Part shown: in pieces, positions 1 through 5,840 of the stretch | How the letters are laid out: each line of letters opens with the position of its first letter | Position numbering within the stretch: position 1 is the first letter of the stretch | The notes under the pieces: generated by a model | The model's database searches: none | What the model was told of the DNA's origin: nothing | The model's input: the letters and a program-made list of their open reading frames with translations, nothing else | Made by a program: the position numbers and the translations under genes | NCBI GenBank assembly: GCA_937893785.1 | Contig: CALCSP010000692.1 | Coordinates: 1-7,414 of the forward strand | Direction of reading: 5' to 3' | Length of the DNA: 7,414 nucleotides | Source of the DNA: an uncultured Verrucomicrobiales bacterium | GTDB taxonomy: Bacteria > Verrucomicrobiota > Verrucomicrobiia > Verrucomicrobiales > DEV007

Positions 1-25
1 TCAGAAAAGTATTGTAAGCCAACAT
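1..25 (-). CDS. Possible start of a further leftward gene (partial, unidentified)
   Basis: On the minus strand an ATG at 25-23 opens a frame that runs to the window edge without a stop, reading M-L-A-Y-N-T-F-L. It is preceded by GAAAGGT, a purine-rich ribosome-binding-like sequence, but that lies only about two bases from the ATG. The in-frame TTG at 22-20 would be spaced more normally. The site is 46 bases beyond the scpB stop codon in the same direction, so a downstream operon member would fit. Eight codons are far too few to identify a product, and another frame beginning at an upstream TTG is also open to the edge. This is a weak call, made only because spacing and orientation suit a next gene. 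Confidence 0.2.
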
Positions 26-71
26 TACCTTTCAAAATGGATCCAAGGTGAGACTGCAGACAAGGGAGACT

Positions 72-842
72 TCACATGAAGCCTTTAGCTCTCCCTCTAA
101 GACTCTCCCCATCTACTTCTTCCCCTGCTACTTCTTCCCCATCTGCTTCTTCCTCGACGGGTTCCTCAGCCGGCGCCGTTTCGTCGGTGCTCACTGGATC
201 CCCCTCGCCGGCGGTTTGGGCATCATCTGCCTCACCAAGTGGCAATTGCTCCTCGGTGACCTCGGCCGGCTCTTCAGGCTGTGGCAGGGGAACCTGCCGC
301 AATTCCACGGCATTTGGCAGCTCATCCACGCCCTTAATTCCGAAATGCTCCAGAAAAGCACCGGAAGTCTCATAGAGCAGAGGACGCCCAGGCAAATCAG
401 CCCGGCCGCTGATGCTAATCAGCCCACGATCCACCAGTGTCTGCATCACCCCGTCCACGTTGACCCCGCGCACAGCCTCAATAGCGGCTCGCGTAATAGG
501 CTGCCGGTAAGCAATAATAGCCAGCGTCTCAAGAGCAGGAGGGCTTAACCGAGCAACCTTCTGGCCGGGATAAAGCTCGCGGACATAACTGCCGAACTCC
601 GCTCGCGTATAGAGCTTCCAACCTGTGGATCGCTCCTCAGCAAGAAACGGCGACCCATTGCGTTCATACTCCTCATTGAGTTCAAGCAGAGCAGCCTCAA
701 CATGCTTTTTTTTCGTAGCCTGCAATTCTTCAGAAGCTTCCTCGCGCGCAGCAATCCTACGCACAATCTTTGCAATTGCTTTGGTGCTCAGGGGATCCAG
801 TGAAGCAAAAATCAGCGCCTCAACAATCTTATTCAGTGTCAT
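72..842 (-). CDS. scpB: Segregation and condensation protein B (ScpB)
   Basis: ScpB is the winged-helix (kite) subunit that, with the kleisin ScpA, binds SMC to form the bacterial condensin that compacts and separates chromosomes in the cytoplasm. The 256-residue product begins MTLNKIVEALIFAS, the usual ScpB opening, which supports the ATG at 842. The first winged-helix domain covers about residues 1-90. The second carries the family's best conserved stretch: LSPPALETLAIIAYRQPITR (99-118), followed by RGV(N)VDGVMQTLVDRGLI, GRADLPGRP (146-154), LYETS, and FLEHFGIKGVDELP ending near 176. Residues from about 188 form an acidic, Glu-rich, presumably disordered tail with a pentapeptide repeat, making the protein longer than a typical ScpB of about 180-200 residues. 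No scpA is visible here. The gene follows an OmpH/Skp-like gene on the same strand after 151 bp. No clear Shine-Dalgarno sequence precedes the start, which lies next to the AT-rich palindrome ATTAATTAAT (844-853). Confidence 0.95.
   Translation of the reverse strand: MTLNKIVEALIFASLDPLSTKAIAKIVRRIAAREEASEELQATKKKHVEAALLELNEEYERNGSPFLAEERSTGWKLYTRAEFGSYVRELYPGQKVARLSPPALETLAIIAYRQPITRAAIEAVRGVNVDGVMQTLVDRGLISISGRADLPGRPLLYETSGAFLEHFGIKGVDELPNAVELRQVPLPQPEEPAEVTEEQLPLGEADDAQTAGEGDPVSTDETAPAEEPVEEEADGEEVAGEEVDGESLRGRAKGFM
101..160 (-). repeat. 15-bp tandem repeat in the scpB 3' end
   Basis: Four degenerate 15-base units lie end to end at 101-115, 116-130, 131-145 and 146-160. The plus-strand core is CTTCTTCCCCatCTg. 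Read on the minus strand they encode successive acidic pentapeptides of the form E-E-x-x-G (EEADG, EEVAG, EEVDG, then ES). The unit is a multiple of three, so gain or loss of copies would keep the scpB frame and only change the length of the acidic tail. Confidence 0.75.
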
Positions 843-964
843 TATTAATTAATGGATTGATGGCATGAACCCCTACTTTGCATCCGTATTTTTCGCCGAG
901 AAGAGAACCTGACCGCTTGAAGGATAGGAGGAGAAGGTGGGAATTCAAGTCGCTTGAAACGCAA

Positions 965-993
965 CCGGGAAAACATCCGTTTAAACGTCCCGG
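965..993 (-). other. Stem-loop directly after the OmpH-like gene stop
   Basis: CCGGGA (965-970) and TCCCGG (988-993) are perfect inverted repeats beginning at the base after the OmpH-like stop codon (994-996). Inside, AAAC (971-974) and GTTT (979-982) can form a second four-pair stem with a four-base loop, leaving a five-base one-sided bulge. In the minus-strand RNA only UU follows before GCG, so there is no U-tract. It is more likely a transcript-stabilising, processing or partial attenuation structure than a strong intrinsic terminator. Fold stability has not been computed. Confidence 0.4.
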
Positions 994-1593
994 CTACTTG
1001 GCTGCGGCATTCAGCTTGGCGATCATTTCCGAGCTGAAATCACGGGCATCCTTCGAATAAAGCAGAAACAGGATCCCTTGGGTGCCCCGGGCGGACTTGT
1101 CCAGCACCAAGTCATAACCGGCTTCGGTAGCATGAGCCGTTACCACTTCTTGTAATTCCTTGAGCAAGACATCCCTTTGTCTGTTGAACATTTCCATCAA
1201 CTGCAACTCACGACGGCGGGTAAACTCCAGCAGCTCAGCACGTAGTGCCCTGGCCTCCTGAATCGTCGTGTCCGCCTGTTTCTTTCTGGCACTCCTTACC
1301 TCCACACTCAACTCAGCATCGTTGATCGATTTCTGCAACCCATCGATTTTCTCGAGAAGCTCCTTCAGCTTTGCCTCCTGATCCGCGACCTCCTTGCGCG
1401 CCCCCTCCTTACGGCTAGCCAGGTTTTTTTCCGCCTCCTTGGTCTTGTGATATTCACCGAAAACGCGAGCCATATCCAGCACTCCCACCTTGATTCCCTG
1501 CGCCTGGGCGGAGGGCAACGAAAACGGAAGGACAAGGGCCGCGAACAAAAGAAGTGCAGGGTAGTTTCTCACAAGGCAAACTCTAGAGAACAT
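994..1593 (-). CDS. OmpH/Skp-family periplasmic chaperone
   Basis: Skp/OmpH proteins are periplasmic trimeric chaperones that hold unfolded outer-membrane proteins on their way to the BAM machine. From the ATG at 1593 the product is 199 residues. It has a signal peptide: basic n-region (R4, R9), hydrophobic core NYPALLLFAALVLPFSLP, and a probable cut after A-Q-A near residue 31. The mature protein opens with the family's beta strand IKVGVLDMARVF (about 34-45). Next comes a long charged, Lys/Glu/Arg-rich coiled coil (about 50-145), the chaperone tentacle, and then the closing segment GYDLVLDKSA (159-168) with further strand and helix. Length and layout match the family. A GTG at 1599 and a GTG at 1572 (leaving a shorter signal peptide) are alternative starts, and none has a clear Shine-Dalgarno sequence. 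It lacks its frequent partners bamA and lpxD in this window and lies upstream of scpB on the same strand. Confidence 0.85.
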   Translation of the reverse strand: MFSRVCLVRNYPALLLFAALVLPFSLPSAQAQGIKVGVLDMARVFGEYHKTKEAEKNLASRKEGARKEVADQEAKLKELLEKIDGLQKSINDAELSVEVRSARKKQADTTIQEARALRAELLEFTRRRELQLMEMFNRQRDVLLKELQEVVTAHATEAGYDLVLDKSARGTQGILFLLYSKDARDFSSEMIAKLNAAAK

Positions 1594-1712
1594 AGGCACA
1601 GAGTCAAAACAGAAACGTCACAATCCAACGGTTTCACTCACCTAAACATATCATCAACCATCGCAAAGCCCCGCAATTCAAGACAGACACAGTAATTCGG
1701 ACCTTGATCTTA

Positions 1713-1733
1713 CGCGATATCATATGGATCGCG
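1713..1733. promoter_or_regulatory. Inverted repeat CGCGAT-N9-ATCGCG, possible operator
   Basis: Perfect six-base arms (1713-1718 and 1728-1733) flank nine AT-rich bases, giving a 15-bp centre-to-centre spacing. It lies roughly midway between the divergent OmpH-like and HEAT/TPR starts, 66 bp before the latter. Such dyads can be sites for dimeric regulators, but the binding protein is unknown and a short dyad can arise by chance. Confidence 0.3.
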
Positions 1734-1767
1734 AGGTTGCACTTCGCTCAGGTAGAATTAACCGTTT

Positions 1768-1793
1768 CCCAAGCTAAAACCCCAAGCTAAAAT
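1768..1793 (+). repeat. 13-bp tandem repeat upstream of the HEAT/TPR gene
   Basis: CCCAAGCTAAAAC (1768-1780) is followed at once by CCCAAGCTAAAAT (1781-1793), 12 of 13 bases identical. The second copy ends with TAAAAT at 1788-1793, only six bases before the ATG at 1800. If TAAAAT is a -10 box, transcription would begin at or next to the start codon, giving a leaderless mRNA. The first copy supplies a similar TAAAAC at 1775-1780. No good -35 box is present, and the promoter role is inference. Confidence 0.55.
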
Positions 1794-1799
1794 ATCACC

Positions 1800-4484
1800 A
1801 TGCCAGCCCCCCGACACCTTCGGAAACCAGCAATGCCAGTCATTTTGCTCTTTGCGCAGGTCATTCTTGCACTGCATTCATTTTCCTACGCGGAAGAAAA
1901 GGATACGCAAGACCCCACCAACGTTCCGGGCAAGGAGGAGATTCTAAAGAGCATCAATGAACTGAAATCCGATGATTTCAAAGTGCGTGAAGCCGCGACT
2001 AAACGCATCTGGCAGATGGGACGCATTGCCGAGCCATACCTCAGGCGGGCAGTCGCTCAAGATTCAGCAGAACTCTTTTACCGAGGAAAAAAGATTCTCA
2101 ATGAATTCAAGCTGGGGCTCTACCCTGATACTCCCGAAAATATCCGTAACCTGGTTCAAACCTACCGCACCGGAAGCAACCAAGACAAGGAGTTAGCCAT
2201 CAACAGCCTGATCAGGCTGGAGGAAACCGACATACTGATCAGATTAGTTAAACAGGAAAACGATCCAAATATCAGAGCAACGGTAGCCACGAGGATTGCA
2301 GCAGATGTGGAGAAGAAAGCTCCCGAACTCATTTTCAGCGACCAACTGGAAGAAGCGGAGGAACTTCTGCAACTTGCTGCGCTAAGCACTCCCGGCATGC
2401 GCAGCTACTCAGCCTTCTTGATGCAAAGCGGCAAACTCGATGCAGCCATTAAGGAACAGCGTGAACTTATTAATGATTCCAGAACAGATGCCGAACTCCT
2501 CGCTTGGATGTTGCGAATCCGCGGAGACTTCACTGAAGCGGAACAAATCTTTACCAAGCTCGGAGATAATACCCGTGCACGGGAAACACGCGTGGCCGGA
2601 GGAAACCTGCAAGCCTACGCAGAAATGTTCACCGATCCAAGCCGGCGCACCACAGACACGCTTGGCTTTGGGGCAGCAGTAGCACGCCTTTCCGGGGACA
2701 TGGAAAAGTTCGAACGCATCACCGCCGATATCGAGCAATATGCGAAGGCCTTACCCGACGAGCTGGACCGCTGCCTGAACGCACTGATTATTAATGGGGA
2801 TTTCAATCGAGCATTCCGGCTTGCCGGAGAAATGAACCGCACTGAACTGGCGAACATGGAAACATGGCGCTATCAATTTGACGAAGCCTTTAAGGCACTG
2901 GGTGTCACTGAAAAAAACGCTCCCTACAAGCAATGGCTGGGTGAATTTAAGGATAACTTCAAGATCACATCCGAAAAACAAATCGACACCGCGATCATGC
3001 CGGCAGTAAAGGTGGCTGAAGGATGTATCCTGACCGGGCAACTCGAGGAGGCGCAGAGAATCATGCAGGAAACGGCCACATTGCTGCAAGCTCGCAAAGC
3101 CAGCCTGGTGCCGCTTATTTACCGGGAAAGCCAGCTAAAGCTTAATAAACTGGCTCTTAAACACGCCGAGAGCGCCATGAAGCTGGCAATCGAGGGAGAC
3201 GTCATCGAAACCCTGTTCCAGGAGGAAGATGAGGCAGGAATAAGAAGATGTTGGGAACAGATCGGCAGGCAATTTGTTGGGGAACCAGTGACCTCCAGAC
3301 TAGAGAGAATGAGCGCACTGTTTGACTTAAGCCAGCAGGATAAACTCCGGGAAAAAAGACAGGAAACCATTGATGCGTTGATTGCCTCAGCAAAGACGGC
3401 AGGTCAGCGCGAAACTGGTCAGGCGCTTTGGCAGAGCGTTGCCTACCTTGGTCGACTTCATGGACAATGGGATCTAGCCGCCATGGCGACTGGTCAATGG
3501 GTGCAACTGCTCGGCAATGAAGCGCTGTGGTTTAACCTCATGGCATATGGCGATATTCTCATGGATGCAGGGAAACCTGAAATGGCTGCCGAACAGTATG
3601 ACAAGGCCTGGAAAATTGAACCCTCGAACCCCACTTTACTTTACCTGAAAGCCCTCGCACTGCATGACTCGGGAGAAGAAGCTAGGGCGGCAAGCTTGAA
3701 GAAAAAAGCGTCCCAAATGGCCACAGGGGACATCAATAAGCGGCATTACCTAGCCTACTACATGTGGTTGCACAATGATCAGGAGATGGCCAGAGAGCAG
3801 GATCGTATCATCCTCAGGCTGGCAAACCCGAGGGAGGGAGCCCATCCTGAAGCACTACGACGCAGATATGCCGACCTCAAAATGAATGGCAAACCCAGTG
3901 AGGCGGCAACAGCTCTTGAATGCTACCTGCTTTCAAAAATGCAGCCGGTCAACCAGAGGAATGTGATCAGCCGTAAAGCCGCTCTCAGCTATGCCATGGA
4001 TCTGGGGACACTACAGGCAAAGAGTGCCATTGAAAACGGGCACGCCAACGAGGCTGCTGCTCAAATCGCCACTCTGCAGGAAATCAACTCTTCGGACAGC
4101 TCCATGCTCGAGGATATTTACCAGTTACTAGTCGACGCCGGGAAGCAAACAGAAGCCGACGCCCTGTTTGCGACCACCTATGCCACCTGCAAATCCGTTG
4201 CGGATCAATTTCCCGGCCGTGCTCAACATCATAACAACCTTGCATGGTTGTTATCACGGTGCGCCAAGAAACTGGATGACGCTTTACTACACGCCAACAG
4301 AGCTGTCGCTTCAGAGCCGGAGAACGGTGCCTTCCTAGATACTTTGGCAGAAGTTCATTTTCAGCTCGGTGATCGAGAAAAAGCGGTTAAGATTTCGGAA
4401 AAAGCGGTTGCTATCCTCAACGAGGACGCCCAAGTGCAAAGACAACTTGAAAGGTTCAGGAACGGCAAACCCACCGACCGATAA
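1800..4484 (+). CDS. Large exported HEAT/TPR-repeat protein, function unknown
   Basis: The 894-residue product begins with a signal peptide: basic n-region (R5, H6, R8, K9), hydrophobic core VILLFAQVILALHSFSY, and a probable cut after A31 before EEKDTQ. It is therefore expected in the periplasm or at the envelope. Residues about 47-105 look like a HEAT-type unit (LKSDDFKVREAATKRI, then IAEPYLRRAV), a pattern frequent in Planctomycetota and Verrucomicrobiota. This is followed by LGLYPDTPENI and a second HEAT-like helix set to about 175. From about 181 onward the chain is helical hairpins, with clear TPR units near 575-640 (GKPEMAAEQYDKAWKIEPSN) and 807-880 (NNLAWLLS..., LLHANRAVASEPENGAFLDT, LGDREKAVKISEKAVAIL). 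I recognise no catalytic motif, so it is probably a scaffold. The ATG at 1833 (M12) is an alternative start but would lose the basic n-region. A propeller gene follows closely and may share its transcript. Confidence 0.85.
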   Translation: MPAPRHLRKPAMPVILLFAQVILALHSFSYAEEKDTQDPTNVPGKEEILKSINELKSDDFKVREAATKRIWQMGRIAEPYLRRAVAQDSAELFYRGKKILNEFKLGLYPDTPENIRNLVQTYRTGSNQDKELAINSLIRLEETDILIRLVKQENDPNIRATVATRIAADVEKKAPELIFSDQLEEAEELLQLAALSTPGMRSYSAFLMQSGKLDAAIKEQRELINDSRTDAELLAWMLRIRGDFTEAEQIFTKLGDNTRARETRVAGGNLQAYAEMFTDPSRRTTDTLGFGAAVARLSGDMEKFERITADIEQYAKALPDELDRCLNALIINGDFNRAFRLAGEMNRTELANMETWRYQFDEAFKALGVTEKNAPYKQWLGEFKDNFKITSEKQIDTAIMPAVKVAEGCILTGQLEEAQRIMQETATLLQARKASLVPLIYRESQLKLNKLALKHAESAMKLAIEGDVIETLFQEEDEAGIRRCWEQIGRQFVGEPVTSRLERMSALFDLSQQDKLREKRQETIDALIASAKTAGQRETGQALWQSVAYLGRLHGQWDLAAMATGQWVQLLGNEALWFNLMAYGDILMDAGKPEMAAEQYDKAWKIEPSNPTLLYLKALALHDSGEEARAASLKKKASQMATGDINKRHYLAYYMWLHNDQEMAREQDRIILRLANPREGAHPEALRRRYADLKMNGKPSEAATALECYLLSKMQPVNQRNVISRKAALSYAMDLGTLQAKSAIENGHANEAAAQIATLQEINSSDSSMLEDIYQLLVDAGKQTEADALFATTYATCKSVADQFPGRAQHHNNLAWLLSRCAKKLDDALLHANRAVASEPENGAFLDTLAEVHFQLGDREKAVKISEKAVAILNEDAQVQRQLERFRNGKPTDR

Positions 4485-4548
4485 TCCATTTCATTGAAGT
4501 ATCTCACTAATCTAAATCCAAAACCCCGCAATGAACGTTGAACCCACT

Positions 4549-5787
4549 ATGAAACGCCATATCACACTGATTTTCGCTTTTGCGTCCTTAACGACGAGCC
4601 TTATATCCAAACCACAAACTTGGGAACAGTGGCGGGGACCAAGCCGGGACGGCAAAATCCATGATGAAGCAGCTAAATGGCCGGCAACCCTCTCCGGGAT
4701 CAAAACAACATGGACTAAAAAGCTCAATGAGGGGTATTCGAGCCCTATTGTCACTGAAGACCACGTTTTCACGGTGGAAACCAAGGACAAGTCTGATGAA
4801 ATCGTAAGAGCCTTTGATAGGGCAAGCGGTAAACAGTTATGGGAAATTTCATGGAAGGGGGCAATGAAGGTACCCTTCTTCGCCCGTAAAAATGGTAGTT
4901 GGGTTCGTTCCACACCCGTTTATGCAAACGGCACCCTTTATGTTGGCGGCATACGGGAACTTCTGGTCGCTATTGATGTGAAGACCGGCAAGGAAAAGTG
5001 GCGCGTTGACTTTGTGGAAAGGGAAAAATCAGGCGTTCCCACATTTGGATTTGTTTCCTCACCAATTGTCGACGGTGAGTTTCTCTATGTGCAAGCTGGG
5101 GGAGAAATCACAAAGCTACGATGCTCAGATGGAAAAAAAGTCTGGGGATCGATGAAAGATGCCCGTGCAATGTATGGCAGTGCATTTTCTTCCCTTGTCA
5201 TAGCTGAAGTTGCCGGCAAAAACCAGTTACTGGCCCAAACACGCGAAGAACTGGCCGGCTTAGAACTAGCCACTGGCAAGGTCATGTGGAAATACAAGGT
5301 CAAGGCATTTCGCGGCATGAATATCCTCACACCAACCATTATCGGGGACACTCTCTTTACCAGTACTTACGGAGGAGGAAGCTCACTTTTCCAGATTTCC
5401 ACCGGCAGTGAAGGCATGAGCGTTTCAAAAACCTGGTCTCACAAGACGGAAGGCTACATGTCTTCTCCTTTGACTCATGAGGGCCATGTCTACATGCATG
5501 GCAGAGACAAGAGATTCCATTGCTTTGAGGCCAAGACCGGTGAACTGAAGTGGAGTTCAGTCAAGAAGTTCAGTGACTATGCCTCTCTTGTAATCAATAA
5601 GGACAAGGCCCTCGCACTCACTGCAGATGGCAACCTCTTGCTGATCGATCTAGATCCCGTGGCATTTAAACTGTTGGATACTAAGAAGGTATCCGATTCC
5701 TCCACTTGGGCGCACCTAGCCGTCTGCGGTGAAGAACTCTTTGTCAGAGAACTGAAGGGGCTAATCAAGCTTGAGTGGCCCCAGTAA
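4549..5787 (+). CDS. Exported PQQ-type beta-propeller repeat protein
   Basis: From the ATG at 4549 the product has 412 residues. It starts with the signal peptide MKRHITLIFAFASLTTSLIS, then WEQWRGPSRDG (about 25-35), the entry motif of many small PQQ-like propellers. Blade signatures recur: AFDRASGKQLWEIS (88-101), AIDVKTGKEKWRV (141-153), GLELATGKVMWKYK (237-250) and CFEAKTGELKWSS (325-337). Matching strands SPIV/TPVY/SPIV/TPTI/SPLT begin near 65, 122, 171, 261 and 306, suggesting about seven blades. It resembles BamB in fold and size but has no lipobox cysteine, and at this length it is unlikely to be a full quinoprotein dehydrogenase. Whether it binds PQQ cannot be told from sequence. The ATG at 4531 would add six residues ahead of the basic n-region and is the alternative start. 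The preceding gene ends 64 bp upstream with no terminator between, so co-transcription is likely. Confidence 0.85.
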   Translation: MKRHITLIFAFASLTTSLISKPQTWEQWRGPSRDGKIHDEAAKWPATLSGIKTTWTKKLNEGYSSPIVTEDHVFTVETKDKSDEIVRAFDRASGKQLWEISWKGAMKVPFFARKNGSWVRSTPVYANGTLYVGGIRELLVAIDVKTGKEKWRVDFVEREKSGVPTFGFVSSPIVDGEFLYVQAGGEITKLRCSDGKKVWGSMKDARAMYGSAFSSLVIAEVAGKNQLLAQTREELAGLELATGKVMWKYKVKAFRGMNILTPTIIGDTLFTSTYGGGSSLFQISTGSEGMSVSKTWSHKTEGYMSSPLTHEGHVYMHGRDKRFHCFEAKTGELKWSSVKKFSDYASLVINKDKALALTADGNLLLIDLDPVAFKLLDTKKVSDSSTWAHLAVCGEELFVRELKGLIKLEWPQ

Positions 5788-5804
5788 GCAAAACCGCAAC
5801 CTGC

Positions 5805-5840
5805 AAAAAAAATCCCAAGATCAATACAACGATCAGGGGA
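5805..5840 (-). terminator. Intrinsic terminator of ilvD, overlapping its stop codon
   Basis: In the minus-strand RNA, UCCCCUGAUC (5840-5831) can pair with GAUCUUGGGA (5822-5813) around an eight-base loop. Eight of ten positions pair, with two central mismatches. An unbroken run of eight U (5812-5805) follows at once, the classic intrinsic terminator layout. The 5' arm contains the last ilvD codons and the TGA stop (5835-5833). On the plus strand no T-run follows the hairpin, so it is not expected to end transcripts of the propeller gene efficiently. Confidence 0.65.

Larger units (their letters stand above)
1600..1799. promoter_or_regulatory. Divergent intergenic region between the OmpH-like and HEAT/TPR genes
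   Basis: This 200-bp gap must hold the promoters for the leftward OmpH-like gene and the rightward HEAT/TPR gene. I see no -35/-10 pair with good spacing on either strand. A leftward TTGCGG...TGATAT pair with 17-bp spacing exists, but each box matches consensus at only three of six positions. The region contains an inverted repeat (1713-1733) and a 13-bp tandem repeat (1768-1793), entered separately. No RNA gene or small coding frame is apparent. Confidence 0.6.

Noticed and set aside
48..548. A 166-codon plus-strand open frame opposite scpB
   Set aside because: It lies antisense to a clear ScpB, and its translation is low-complexity at the start with no recognisable domain. It is explained by the coding bias of the opposite strand.
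944..958. TTCAAG-TCG-CTTGAA inverted repeat as a terminator of the OmpH-like gene
   Set aside because: The stem is only six mostly weak pairs with a three-base loop and no T-run follows on the minus strand. It is kept only as a minor chance dyad.
878..1060. A 60-codon plus-strand open frame across the scpB/OmpH-like gap
   Set aside because: It is rich in Arg and Lys, has no domain or ribosome site, and its end overlaps the OmpH-like gene in antisense. It is more likely chance.
1737..1758. TTGCAC followed by TAGAAT as a promoter for the HEAT/TPR gene
   Set aside because: The spacer is only 10 bp, far from the 16-18 bp needed for a normal sigma-70-type promoter.
2409..3089. Two minus-strand frames of about 110 codons inside the HEAT/TPR gene
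   Set aside because: Both are antisense to a long, well-formed repeat protein and show no domain features. They are shadows of the real reading frame.
4549..5787. Calling the propeller protein BamB or a PQQ-dependent alcohol dehydrogenase
   Set aside because: There is no lipobox cysteine for BamB, and the length and missing catalytic features do not fit a quinoprotein dehydrogenase. Only the fold family is supported.
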